Positions 9,363-17,410 of a stretch of DNA of 64,000 bases are shown here, piece by piece. Source of the DNA: Floridanema aerugineum (GTDB taxonomy: Bacteria > Cyanobacteriota > Cyanobacteriia > Cyanobacteriales > Aerosakkonemataceae). The stretch spans positions 3,786 to 67,785 of the forward strand of contig NZ_JBHFNQ010000143.1 of NCBI RefSeq assembly GCF_041929345.1, in the 5' to 3' direction. Below the pieces are notes generated by a model, which saw only the letters and a program-made list of their open reading frames with translations, did no database searches and had not been told where the DNA came from. The position numbers and the translations under genes were made by a program. Position 1 is the stretch's first letter. Every line of letters starts with the position of its first letter.

Positions 9363-9959
9363 GTGATTTATACGGGTGTTATTAACTATTAAAGTTAGTA
9401 AATTAAAAAGTCCGAACTAAAAGCAAAATAAAAACTTGCTTTTGGCATCGACTAATTAATTTTTTGTATTCATTACTGAAATCATTATGACAATTACTAT
9501 TCAATTGCTAATTTTTATAGCTATCTAGTGATATTAGTTAGATGCTAATTTAAGCGATCGACTTTAGTTGTTAGTAATCATCAAATTTATGCAAATCAGG
9601 TTAAGTAACTATAATTTAGCAAAAAGGATCAATAGATTTGGCAAATAAAAGAATAATTTAATACTTTTAAGAATATTTTTGGTTTTTTTAAATAAATTAT
9701 AAAAAAGTAAGAAAAATTAATTTATTCCCGATTGCTTAATATTCCTTTATCTGCTTGATTTTACCAAAGTAAATCTGATTGTCTAACAAAGTTTTCTTGA
9801 TATTAAGGTTCGTAGTGGGTAGTGGGTAGTTGGGATTCCTACTACCTACTACCAATTCCCAACCCTCACCATACTAGTAACCAGCAACTTAGAGCTAGAT
9901 ACATGAAAAGAGATTTTAGTTAAATTTTGTAATTAATAAAGTTATTTTCTTGACAACTG
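9363..9959. other. AT-rich intergenic region with one hairpin repeat
   Basis: About 600 bases, very AT-rich up to 9780. The only structure I can support is a hairpin at 9811-9863: GTAGTGGGTAGTGGGTAGT pairs imperfectly with ACTACCTACTACC. The same GTAGTGGG/ACTACC repeat type recurs at 57071-57136 and at the ends of the element at 58402-58598. The region should also carry the promoter of the leftward diguanylate cyclase and of the rightward hydrolase-like gene. Confidence 0.6.
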
Positions 9960-10496
9960 ATGAGCTTAATTATTTGTCCGGGGATTCACGAACCAACATT
10001 AACAGAGAGCTTTCTGGCGGAATTAAAAGTAAAAAATCAGCAAAAACCGGGAAATATCTTGATTTTTCCAATTCAAGATTACCCAGCTTATTCATCGGGG
10101 CATATTTTGCACTTTATGTGTGAAAATCATTCTTTATCTTCACCGATCGCAATGATTAGCTTCAGCGCTGGAGTTGTGGGAGCAATAGGCGCAGCTTGGG
10201 GATGGCAACTCTTAGGAGGTAAAGTCACAGCTTTCATTGCCTTAGATGGTTGGGGTGTACCTTTAACAGGTAGCTTTCCCATTCATCGACTTAGCCATGA
10301 CTACTTTACCCATTGGAGTTCGGCTTTACTAGGGAGTGGCGAGGATAGCTTCTATGCTGCACCATCAGTGGAACATTTGGAACTTTGGCGACAACCCCAA
10401 ACAGTTGTCGGTTACTCGATAGACAAGTCAGAACAGAAAAGGCGGACCACAGCCGCCCAATTTTTAACTATGTTGTTAGACAGATACAAAACGTAA
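9960..10496 (+). CDS. Alpha/beta-hydrolase-like conserved protein
   Basis: 178 residues with no domain I can name with certainty. It opens LIICPGIHEPTLTESFL and contains AMISFSAGVVGAIGAAW, which looks like a nucleophile elbow (S-x-S-x-G-type) after a beta strand, followed by FIALDGWGVPL. This suggests an alpha/beta-hydrolase fold, possibly without full catalytic machinery. No signal peptide or membrane segment is obvious. The ribosome binding site before the ATG is weak. Its position upstream of ilvB is separated by 355 bases, so a shared function is not implied. Confidence 0.65.
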   Translation: MSLIICPGIHEPTLTESFLAELKVKNQQKPGNILIFPIQDYPAYSSGHILHFMCENHSLSSPIAMISFSAGVVGAIGAAWGWQLLGGKVTAFIALDGWGVPLTGSFPIHRLSHDYFTHWSSALLGSGEDSFYAAPSVEHLELWRQPQTVVGYSIDKSEQKRRTTAAQFLTMLLDRYKT

Positions 10497-10851
10497 AAGT
10501 TTTAGATACAATTTCATGTAAGGTAAAGTTCCGCAAATTAGATGTAAAAAGTGTAGAGAACTCAGAAATTGTTGTGGCAGCATGATACATATTCACAAGC
10601 AAAGCGGACAATTTTTTCTAAATGGCTTTGCTGGTAAGTATTTTAGGCATTTGCTTCAGCTATAATCCTGTTTTATTTCCCCCGAGCGATTTTAGAAATA
10701 TTAAAAAGATGGGTATGTTTAGTTTTGCCTAAAGAAATCCGTATAAAAATTGTATGTAGGAACAGGAATCAGGAGAGCTAAACATAAAGTATTATTAGAT
10801 ACAAATTTCTCCAGCAATTTATTTGTCGTCTATAGTGAGGTATGAAATCCC
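10497..10851 (+). promoter_or_regulatory. Leader region of ilvB with a possible short leader peptide
   Basis: 355 bases before the acetolactate synthase gene. A 36-codon ORF at 10622-10732 starts MALLVSILGI, rich in Leu, Val and Ile, which recalls attenuator leader peptides of branched-chain operons. However, its ribosome site is poor and I see no clear terminator/antiterminator pair after it. GTGAGG at 10835-10840 serves the ilvB GTG start. The leader peptide is a weak suggestion only. Confidence 0.3.
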
Positions 10852-12729
10852 GTGTCTACTCAAACCGTAACTTCCAAAGAATCCAGTGGTGGAGAGGAAA
10901 ACTCAGCCCCTCATGCCATACGCGCCACAGGTGCATTTGCTTTGCTCGATAGTCTCAAGCGTCATGGCGTAAAGCATATTTTCGGTTATCCAGGTGGGGC
11001 AATTCTGCCGATTTATGATGAAGTCTATCGTGCAGAAGCAGCAGGCGATATCAAGCATTTCTTGGTCAGACATGAACAGGGTGCGGCTCATGCTGCTGAT
11101 GGTTATGCGCGGGCAACTGGTAAAGTGGGTGTATGCTTCGGTACTTCAGGGCCGGGAGCGACTAACCTAGTAACTGGGATTGGGACAGCTTATATGGACT
11201 CAATTCCGATCGTAGTCATTACCGGACAAGTACCACGCGCTGCAATTGGTACCGATGCCTTCCAAGAAATTGATATTTATGGAATTACTCTACCAATTGT
11301 TAAACATTCTTATGTAGTCCGCGACCCAAGAGACATGGCGAGAATCGTGGCAGAAGCATTCCACATCGCCAGCACAGGTCGTCCGGGGCCAGTTTTAATT
11401 GATGTGCCTAAAGATGTAGGATTAGAAGAATTTGATTATGTGCCAGTAGAACCGGGTTCGGTGAAATTGCACGGTTATCGCCCTACATTTAAAGGTAATC
11501 CTCGGCAAATTAACCAAGCAATTAATTTAATTCGGGAAGCGCATCGACCACTATTATATGTGGGTGGTGGTGCGATCGCAGCGAGCGCCCATTCCGAAAT
11601 CAAAGAATTAGCTGAATGTTTCCAAATCCCAGTCACTACTACCTTGATGGGTAAGGGTGCTTTTGATGAAAATCACCCCTTGGCATTGGGAATGTTGGGA
11701 ATGCACGGCACCGCTTATGCTAACTTTGCCGTTACAGAATGCGACTTGTTAATCGCTGTCGGTGCGCGTTTTGATGACCGGGTAACAGGTAAATTAGATG
11801 AATTTGCCTCCCGTGCGAAAGTGATTCATATCGACATTGACCCCGCAGAAGTTGGTAAATGTCGTGCTCCCGACGTGCCCATTGTTGGTGATGTGCGCCA
11901 AGTTTTGATGGAGTTGCTGCGCCGTTGTCATGAAACAGGCGTTTGTGGAAATCTCGATCAAACTAAGGAATGGTTGGAACGAGTTAATCGCTGGCAACAT
12001 GAGTATCCTTTGGTAGTGCCTCACTATCCTGATGTGCTGTCTCCGCAAGAAGTGGTTGTAGAATTGTGGAAACAAGCTCCTGATGTTTGCTATACCACTG
12101 ATGTTGGTCAACACCAAATGTGGGCGGCGCAATTCTTGAAAAATGCCCCCCGGAAGTGGATTTCCAGCGCTGGTTTAGGCACAATGGGTTTTGGAATGCC
12201 TGCGGCTATGGGTGCTAAAGTGGCGCTAGGTGATGAACAAGTAATTTGTATTGCTGGAGATGCCAGCATCCAAATGAATATTCAGGAGTTGGGAACGATC
12301 TCGCAGTATGGTATCGATATCAAAACCGTGATTATTAATAACGGTTGGCAAGGTATGGTGCGCCAGTGGCAAGAAACTTTCTATGAAGGGCATTATTCGG
12401 CATCGAATATGGAATCGGGAATGCCTGACATCGTGAAGTTGGCGGAAGCTTACGGCATGAAGGGGATTGTGGTTCGCAAACGGGAAGAGTTGAAGGATGC
12501 GATCGCCGAAATGTTAGCACACAAAGGTTCTGTGTTGCTAGAAGTTCATGTCAAACGCGATGAAAACTGCTATCCAATGGTTGCTCCTGGTAAGAGCAAT
12601 GCACAGATGCTCGGTTTGCCGGAACGTCCGAAAACCGATCAAGCCGCTGAGTTAATTTACTGCCATCATTGCGGTGCGAAGAATGTTTCAACTAACCATT
12701 TCTGCCCAGAATGTGGCACGAAATTGTAA
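10852..12729 (+). CDS. ilvB: Acetolactate synthase large (catalytic) subunit
   Basis: 625 residues; a ThDP- and FAD-dependent enzyme of the first common step of valine, leucine and isoleucine synthesis. The catalytic glutamate lies in VRHEQGAAH (Glu75), and the ThDP/Mg motif runs from GDAS (469-472) to NN (496-497). The protein carries an extra C-terminal zinc-ribbon-like tail with two CxxC pairs (Cys604/607 and Cys618/621). The start is GTG at 10852, preceded by GTGAGG; an upstream ATG at 10842 is in another frame. A strong terminator follows, so it is a single-gene unit; the regulatory subunit gene ilvN is not nearby. Confidence 0.96.
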   Translation: MSTQTVTSKESSGGEENSAPHAIRATGAFALLDSLKRHGVKHIFGYPGGAILPIYDEVYRAEAAGDIKHFLVRHEQGAAHAADGYARATGKVGVCFGTSGPGATNLVTGIGTAYMDSIPIVVITGQVPRAAIGTDAFQEIDIYGITLPIVKHSYVVRDPRDMARIVAEAFHIASTGRPGPVLIDVPKDVGLEEFDYVPVEPGSVKLHGYRPTFKGNPRQINQAINLIREAHRPLLYVGGGAIAASAHSEIKELAECFQIPVTTTLMGKGAFDENHPLALGMLGMHGTAYANFAVTECDLLIAVGARFDDRVTGKLDEFASRAKVIHIDIDPAEVGKCRAPDVPIVGDVRQVLMELLRRCHETGVCGNLDQTKEWLERVNRWQHEYPLVVPHYPDVLSPQEVVVELWKQAPDVCYTTDVGQHQMWAAQFLKNAPRKWISSAGLGTMGFGMPAAMGAKVALGDEQVICIAGDASIQMNIQELGTISQYGIDIKTVIINNGWQGMVRQWQETFYEGHYSASNMESGMPDIVKLAEAYGMKGIVVRKREELKDAIAEMLAHKGSVLLEVHVKRDENCYPMVAPGKSNAQMLGLPERPKTDQAAELIYCHHCGAKNVSTNHFCPECGTKL

Positions 12730-12757
12730 GTTCATTTTCCACTAATTAAGATAGTCT

Positions 12758-12786
12758 AGGGGCGTGAATATTCACGCCTCTTTTTA
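12758..12786 (+). terminator. Rho-independent terminator of ilvB
   Basis: GGCGTGAAT and ATTCACGCC form a perfect palindrome (12761-12778), extended by flanking A/G-T/C pairs and followed by TCTTTTTAT. It lies 29 bases after the ilvB stop codon. Confidence 0.9.
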
Positions 12787-12832
12787 TCAGGCTAATTGTT
12801 TATAGTAGGGATTTTCTGTAAGAGATATAGTG

Positions 12833-13762
12833 ATGGGACAAGATCATAACCACCAACATCATCATCATGAACATACTCATGGTTTAACTAATTACAGTCG
12901 AGCTTTTACAATTGGTTTAATTCTTAATATCGGCTTCGTGTTTATTGAAGCTATTTATGGTTTCTTGGCTCATTCAGTGGCTTTACTTGCTGATGCTGGG
13001 CATAATTTAAGCGATGTATTAGGTTTAGTATTAGCTTGGGTTGCGACTATTCTTTCTCAGCGTAAGCCATCACACCGTTATACTTATGGTTGGCGACGTT
13101 CTTCTATATTAGCGGCTTTGTTAAATGCGATCTTTTTACTAATAGCTGTAGGCGCAATTTCTTGGGAAGCAATTGGGCGTTTTATCCATCCTAAACCTGT
13201 AGCGGGAGGAATAATTATTGCTGTCGCAGCGGTAGGTATTGTAATTAATACGATAACGGCTTTAATGTTTTTGTCTGGACGAAAGACGGATTTAAATATT
13301 CGGGCGGCTTTTCTGCACATGGCAGCTGATGCGTTGGTATCAGTGGGTGTGGTGTTAGCGGGAATTGTGATTGTGTTTACTGGCTGGCTGTGGTTAGATC
13401 CGACAATGAGTTTGATAATTAGTGGGGTGATTATTGTCGGAACTTGGGAATTGTTGAGAGATTCTTTTAATTTAGCGATCGATGCTGTACCCGCAGGAAT
13501 TGAACCGTTGGCTGTGTTAACTTATTTAAGAGAACGTCCCGGAGTTAGTCAAGTTCATGATTTACATATTTGGGCAATGAGTACTACAGAAACGGCACTA
13601 ACTGCTCATTTGGTAATGCCTGATGGACATCCCGGCGATGCTTTTTTATCCCAAACTTGTCATGAAATTCACGATCATTTTGGCATTGAACATACAACTC
13701 TGCAAATAGAAACTGGCGATCCAAATCATCCTTGTGTATTGGAACCAGATCATGTGATTTGA
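12833..13762 (+). CDS. CDF-family zinc/cation efflux protein (CzcD/ZitB type)
   Basis: 309 residues with six predicted transmembrane helices and a cytoplasmic C-terminal domain. Metal-site motifs are visible: LADAGHNLSD in helix 2 (Asp54?, His57, Asp61) and FLHMAAD in helix 5 (His162, Asp166). The N-terminus is His-rich (eight His in residues 5-16), and the C-terminal domain contains the usual HDLHIW motif. It should export Zn2+ or a similar cation in exchange for protons. I place the start at ATG 12833; a GTG sits directly before it at 12830. The stop codon lies in sequence that is duplicated in the following repeat array. Confidence 0.93.
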   Translation: MGQDHNHQHHHHEHTHGLTNYSRAFTIGLILNIGFVFIEAIYGFLAHSVALLADAGHNLSDVLGLVLAWVATILSQRKPSHRYTYGWRRSSILAALLNAIFLLIAVGAISWEAIGRFIHPKPVAGGIIIAVAAVGIVINTITALMFLSGRKTDLNIRAAFLHMAADALVSVGVVLAGIVIVFTGWLWLDPTMSLIISGVIIVGTWELLRDSFNLAIDAVPAGIEPLAVLTYLRERPGVSQVHDLHIWAMSTTETALTAHLVMPDGHPGDAFLSQTCHEIHDHFGIEHTTLQIETGDPNHPCVLEPDHVI

Positions 13763-13767
13763 AAATG

Positions 13768-13970
13768 GAGATCCCCCTAAATCCCCCTTACCAAGGGGGA
13801 CTTAAAATAGAGATCCCCCTAAATCCCCCTTACCAAGGGGGACTTAAAAATCTTGTGATTTGAAAACAGAGATCCCCCTAAATCCCCCTTAGCAAGGGAA
13901 ACTTAAAAATCTTGTGATTTGAAAACAGAGATCCCCCTAAATCCCCCTTACCAAGGGGGACTTAAAACAG
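13768..13970. repeat. Four-copy GATCCCCCTAAATCCCCCTT palindromic repeat array
   Basis: Four near-identical copies of a ~40-base unit that contains CCCCCTTACCAAGGGGG, a self-pairing core. The last two copies sit in a longer ~61-base tandem unit, which includes CTTGTGATTTGAAAA, a copy of the end of the preceding CDF gene including its stop codon. Related sequences occur at 58460-58530. Such repeats are common in cyanobacteria and are non-coding. Confidence 0.85.
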
Positions 13971-13985
13971 GATTTTATGTCCTTT

Positions 13986-14822
13986 TTAAGCAGGTAACTG
14001 TGAGATAAATTCAGCCAAAGTTTCACAAGTCCAAGCTTGACGGTTTAACCGCTTTAATTCCTCAATTGTTAATCCTTCTAATCTCTGAATTACCTCTGGG
14101 GAAACTGAAGTGAAACGATCTGACAGTGCCTCTAAAATAGAGCTTTTTAAACCTTGTTGTAATCCTTGTTGTAATCCTTGTTGTAATCCTTTTTCGAGGA
14201 TTTCTTGATAAATGACTGATTCTCTCATAATGTCCTCGCGAAATAGTTGATTAATCAAGTTTTTTTCAAAACGCAAACCTGCTAAAATACTACTGATAGC
14301 TGTTAGCATCCCCCTTTCGTTGACTGTTTCAATTTTAGCTAATTGCTGGGAGACTTGAGTAAGTAGCTCTGAGGGAGTTTCTGTGCGGCATAAGGTTGCT
14401 AAGGGTAAGAGGGCGGAATTTTGTAATAAGGGTTCGGGATCTTGCTGCCAAATGCGGATTATTTGGTAACGATGTCGGGTATCTCCGAGGCGAAAAGTAT
14501 CTTTTAATTTGGTAGCTGCGGGTGATGGTTTGAGCAGGATAATTGCCTGGGTGACTGGTAGGCGATAGCGTCGGTAAAGTCGCACCCAATAATCTAACAT
14601 TCTTAAGGGTAAGGGTGGTTCTCCTTCGACTTCTACCTCGAATTCCAGATGCAATATCTGGTTAGTGGTGCGTAAAAAGGTGAGATGATCGGCGCGAATT
14701 GGTTCAATGCTTAATTCGGTTTTGAGGATTTCCACTGATGTGGGGGTTTCTCCTAATATCCAAGTGGCGAATTCTCTGGGGTAGGTTTCTGATAGGTATT
14801 TACAAGCGTTATCAAAAGCCAT
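13986..14822 (-). CDS. Rpn/YhgA-like PD-(D/E)XK nuclease family protein
   Basis: 278 residues of the cyanobacterial Rpn-like family ('recombination-promoting nuclease/putative transposase'). The N-terminal half contains the nuclease-like core with an acidic strand LHLEFEVEVEGE, then LPLRMLDYWVRLYRRYRLPV. A stretch of GLQQ repeats (~residues 213-224, encoded by 12-base tandem repeats at 14149-14190) joins to a C-terminal DUF4351-like helix region (VIQRLEGLTIEELKRLNRQ). Related proteins are thought to nick DNA, but no activity can be claimed for this one. The GLQQ number is likely to vary between strains. It stands alone, next to a repeat array. Confidence 0.8.
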   Translation of the reverse strand: MAFDNACKYLSETYPREFATWILGETPTSVEILKTELSIEPIRADHLTFLRTTNQILHLEFEVEVEGEPPLPLRMLDYWVRLYRRYRLPVTQAIILLKPSPAATKLKDTFRLGDTRHRYQIIRIWQQDPEPLLQNSALLPLATLCRTETPSELLTQVSQQLAKIETVNERGMLTAISSILAGLRFEKNLINQLFREDIMRESVIYQEILEKGLQQGLQQGLQQGLKSSILEALSDRFTSVSPEVIQRLEGLTIEELKRLNRQAWTCETLAEFISQLPA

Positions 14823-14943
14823 TTAATTAATTCAATTTAGCTGGGGAATGTATTTAGTTTAACTTACAGGGGGTTAAATTAATTAGGATATGCCAAGGTT
14901 TGACTACTGAAAGATAGACAAGCATTCATGTTTGCGGGGGGAG

Positions 14944-14973
14944 TGCGATCGCTAATCACCAAAGTTTAAGATA
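14944..14973 (+). repeat. 30-base upstream block, copy 1
   Basis: TGCGATCGCTAAT followed by CCAAAGTTTAAGATA; 28 of 30 bases match the block at 15469-15498. This copy lies 43 bases before the Shine-Dalgarno of the DUF6888 gene. It may be a shared promoter or operator. Confidence 0.7.
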
Positions 14974-15015
14974 TAGTTGTAATCAAGCTGTAAAATATAA
15001 AAAAAAGGAGCGGAT

Positions 15016-15195
15016 ATTCTTCCAACTACAGAACAAGGTTTAACCTGCATTAGGCTATGTCAAGCTTTGACTAATTTTTACCGCTCGATCGAAATATTAC
15101 GTTTGGATGAGCGGGATGGCTCAATTTTCATCTTTGCAGGGGAAGAACTTCAAATCAAAATTATTCGCAATGGTACATGGAGATTTATAACATGA
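15016..15195 (+). CDS. DUF6888 family small protein, no standard start codon
   Basis: Reading from 15019 gives LPTTEQGLTCIRLCQALTN and a further 39 residues ending NGTWRFIT, the DUF6888 pattern of small cyanobacterial proteins. No ATG, GTG or TTG precedes it in frame. AAGGAG at 15005-15010 is placed five bases before an ATT codon (15016), so either ATT is the start, as in infC, or a normal ATG has been lost. The stop TGA overlaps the next gene's ATG in ATGA, typical of translational coupling. Function is unknown; DUF6888 and DUF6887 genes are usually found as a pair. Confidence 0.65.
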   Translation: MLPTTEQGLTCIRLCQALTNFYRSIEILRLDERDGSIFIFAGEELQIKIIRNGTWRFIT

Positions 15196-15401
15196 ACCCA
15201 GATTTTGACAAAATGAGTAAGGCTGAGTTACGTGCTTATGTACTCGCTCACCGTGATGACAATGAGGCTTTTTACAAGCTTGTTGACCGTTATGAAGCTG
15301 ATTCTAAAGACCATGTATGGCATCCATGTCCTAATACTCCTGAAGATTGGGAAAAAGTTCCGAAATTAATTGAGGAACAGATTAAGAAATTGGAAAAATA
15401 A
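15192..15401 (+). CDS. DUF6887 family small protein
   Basis: 69 residues starting MNPDFDKMSKAELRAYVLAHRDD, the DUF6887 signature, with a tail of tryptophans and acidic residues. I chose ATG 15192, not the in-frame ATG 15177, because it overlaps the stop codon of the DUF6888 gene by four bases (ATGA) and matches the family N-terminus. Soluble, acidic, no known activity. It pairs with DUF6888 and lies next to a toxin-antitoxin module, which hints at a similar two-gene accessory role (inference). Confidence 0.8.
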   Translation: MNPDFDKMSKAELRAYVLAHRDDNEAFYKLVDRYEADSKDHVWHPCPNTPEDWEKVPKLIEEQIKKLEK

Positions 15402-15468
15402 GGTTTTTGATGGGTTGGTGATTAGCGATATGCCTACGGCAGGCTACGCCAACGCTCTACATAATATG

Positions 15469-15498
15469 TGCGATCGCTAATAGCCAAAGTTTAAGATA
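15469..15498 (+). repeat. 30-base upstream block, copy 2
   Basis: Second copy of the block at 14944-14973, here 33 bases before the antitoxin start codon. The pair of copies puts the same sequence upstream of two adjacent two-gene modules. Confidence 0.7.
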
Positions 15499-15531
15499 AA
15501 ATATTTCTAGAAGTGATCGGCTAGAATAAAA

Positions 15532-15822
15532 ATGACTAAACAAGTAACGATCGATCTTGATGATGAAGTTTTGGTTCTTCTCGATCGGCATTCGGGAGGA
15601 AACCGGAGTGAGTACATCAATAAGTTGTTAAGAAAGCAGCTAATAGAGAGTTCAGAAATAGCTAAAAAACCTAATAATATAAACGATGCCCGTGTTTTTA
15701 TGAAATTACCTCTAGAAGAACGCCGTCGCTTATTGGCAAAACAAAGTGAAGCAATTTTATCCCATTATCAGGAAGATAATGAATGGCAGGAATTACAAAC
15801 ATGGGATTTGATGGATGAATAA
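15532..15822 (+). CDS. Ribbon-helix-helix antitoxin of a MazF-type module
   Basis: 96 residues. The N-terminus MTKQVTIDLDDEVLVLLD followed by GGNRSEYINKLLRKQL is a ribbon-helix-helix DNA-binding domain; the C-terminal part (LPLEERRRLLAKQSE... and an acidic end) should wrap the toxin. Its stop overlaps the start of the MazF gene by eight bases (ATGAATAA), the usual antitoxin-first arrangement. It probably represses its own promoter, for which the 30-base block at 15469-15498 is a candidate site. Confidence 0.88.
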   Translation: MTKQVTIDLDDEVLVLLDRHSGGNRSEYINKLLRKQLIESSEIAKKPNNINDARVFMKLPLEERRRLLAKQSEAILSHYQEDNEWQELQTWDLMDE

Positions 15823-16174
15823 TTTAGTGGCTCCAAAAAGGGGTGAAATTTGGCTGGTTAATTTTGACCCAACAATGGGAGCAGAAATCAAAAAGATTCG
15901 ACCTGCTATAGTGGTAAGTTCTGATGGAGTTGGTCAACTTCCTATTAAGTTGATTGCACCGATAACTGATTGGAAAGAATATTTTAATGGTGATGTTTGG
16001 CACATCAAGATTGAACCGGATAGTATTAATAATTTAGTGAAAGTTTCGGCTGTTGATGTGTTGCAATTGCGTGGGATGGATGTGCAAAGATGTATCCGTA
16101 AAATCGGAGATTGTGCGGCTGAAACTATGGAAATGATTGCAGCTGCGATCGCCGCTGTTGTCGAGTATCAATGA
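15815..16174 (+). CDS. mazF: MazF/PemK-family endoribonuclease toxin
   Basis: 119 residues with the PemK/MazF pattern: PKRGEIWLVNFDPTMGAEIKKIRPAIVVSSD at the start, a strand IKLIAPITDW, and VKVSAVDVLQLRGMDVQRCIRKIG near the end. Family members cut single-stranded mRNA at short motifs; the antitoxin gene directly upstream overlaps by eight bases. The protein looks intact. The cleavage specificity cannot be read from sequence. Confidence 0.9.
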   Translation: MNNLVAPKRGEIWLVNFDPTMGAEIKKIRPAIVVSSDGVGQLPIKLIAPITDWKEYFNGDVWHIKIEPDSINNLVKVSAVDVLQLRGMDVQRCIRKIGDCAAETMEMIAAAIAAVVEYQ

Positions 16175-16238
16175 GTATAAAATTTGGTTGTGAAGCTGCG
16201 ATATGCCATTAACTAAAAACTGATTTGGAGAATTTCTG

Positions 16239-16406
16239 ATGACAGAACTATCTATGAGTGAAGCGCAACAGGCAAAATTATCTTCAATGCTGAAACTTGC
16301 GAAAGTTACTGAATAGAAGGCTAAGGAACTTTGTGAGATAGGAGAGGCGTTCGCACAAAAGTATGAAAAACGTCTGCGTGAATTTAAAGAAGCTTCGATG
16401 AAGTGA
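16239..16406 (+). pseudogene. Short ORF interrupted by an in-frame TAG
   Basis: ATG at 16239 follows GGAG with good spacing. The frame reads MTELSMSEAQQAKLSSMLKL to codon 25, then TAG (16314-16316), and continues KAKELCEIGEAFAQKYEKRL to a TGA at 16404-16406. Both parts are helical and charged, like one small coiled-coil protein. It may be a decayed gene; I do not recognise the family. It follows the MazF gene and precedes a cluster of HIP1 sites. Confidence 0.45.
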
Positions 16407-16525
16407 AATTGTATAAAGGCGATCGCACATATTTTGGGTAAGGTGCGATCGCACTTGGTTAATAATTTCGGTGCAAAATGGAGAGGGGTGGGGGGAGTGC
16501 GATCGCACATCGGTATTATAATAAA

Positions 16526-16933
16526 TTAACCCTTACAAGAAAGCTCTACTGCATAAAAGTCCTCTTCAATTGACCAACATTTGTCATTTTCACAGCGCAC
16601 CCTAAAGAGACTATATTTTTTATCGTCTAAATTGTCGCGCACACTTATAACCCCCTCACCATGACATTTACCTTCCTTCCATTCTCCTTTATAAGTAGGA
16701 TGAGAATTTGAGTATATTGTCCCATTTACGGGACACCAAATTTTACCTTGACCGTGTGGTAGACCATTTAGGCGCTGACCTTCATATATACAATTTTGAT
16801 ACACTAGACTATCACATGATGTAATAGCGATAAGCGTACATATAGTTATGGATAAAGAGATATATTTTAGTTTATCCTTTATAATTGGCAAAAGCCAGTA
16901 CAATATTTTTTCTCTAATTTGTTTTAGTTTCAT
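16526..16933 (-). CDS. MORN-repeat putative lipoprotein
   Basis: 135 residues from ATG 16933. A hydrophobic stretch ends in the lipobox ITSC, so it is probably exported and lipid-anchored. Two MORN-like motifs follow: YEGQRLNGLPHGQGKIWC and YKGEWKEGKCHGEGVISV. Several cysteines in the C-terminal half could form disulfides. A longer reading from 17005 would overlap the upstream gene by 38 bases and would bury the signal peptide, so I prefer 16933. It is the last gene of a four-gene minus-strand group of unknown function. Confidence 0.65.
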   Translation of the reverse strand: MKLKQIREKILYWLLPIIKDKLKYISLSITICTLIAITSCDSLVYQNCIYEGQRLNGLPHGQGKIWCPVNGTIYSNSHPTYKGEWKEGKCHGEGVISVRDNLDDKKYSLFRVRCENDKCWSIEEDFYAVELSCKG

Positions 16934-16967
16934 AATATGTGATCCATAGTTTATCCAAAATTTTATA

Positions 16968-17372
16968 CTATCTCCTGTACTCCGATAACCATACTTTATA
17001 GGCAATAAATAGAAAACAAAACGTAGTAGCTATCGGAGGAATAAAAGCAATTACAAATGCTGTTGTCATTCCGATTCTAGTTAGTAAAATTTTACTTTTA
17101 GTTAAATCAGATGGCAGTTCTAAATAATAAAATAATTTCATGAATGAATATACCAAAATACCAGTTCTAATTAATAAGTTAATAGCTAGATATTCATCTG
17201 CTGTGTAATTAGTTTCTAGATAGGTAATAAACTGTTTATCAGAAAAGCTTTTAGACAAAGGATCACCATTAAAAGGATTCGTGGAAAACAAAGCAGCCCA
17301 ACCACAATACAACCCGCAAATAAAGGCGATTAAGTACAAAAAACTTCCTAAAGTTATTAACCAATCTAACAC
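16968..17372 (-). CDS. Unknown small membrane protein
   Basis: 134 residues with a hydrophobic N-terminal segment (LITLGSFLYLIAFICGLYCGW), a middle soluble part, and one or two further membrane segments (IGMTTAFVIAFIPPIATTFC FLFIAYKVW). The start is GTG at 17372 behind a strong AAGGAGG. I recognise no family. It sits between another small membrane protein and a MORN lipoprotein on the same strand, so it may belong to an envelope-associated unit. Confidence 0.6.
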   Translation of the reverse strand: MLDWLITLGSFLYLIAFICGLYCGWAALFSTNPFNGDPLSKSFSDKQFITYLETNYTADEYLAINLLIRTGILVYSFMKLFYYLELPSDLTKSKILLTRIGMTTAFVIAFIPPIATTFCFLFIAYKVWLSEYRR

Positions 17373-17410
17373 AATTATTATCCTCCTTAATATACTTTAT
17401 TATGTGTGGC

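Noticed and set aside
13768..13970. Four-copy repeat considered as a CRISPR array
   Set aside because: No unique spacers, units contain their own palindromes and are partly tandem, and no cas genes are near.
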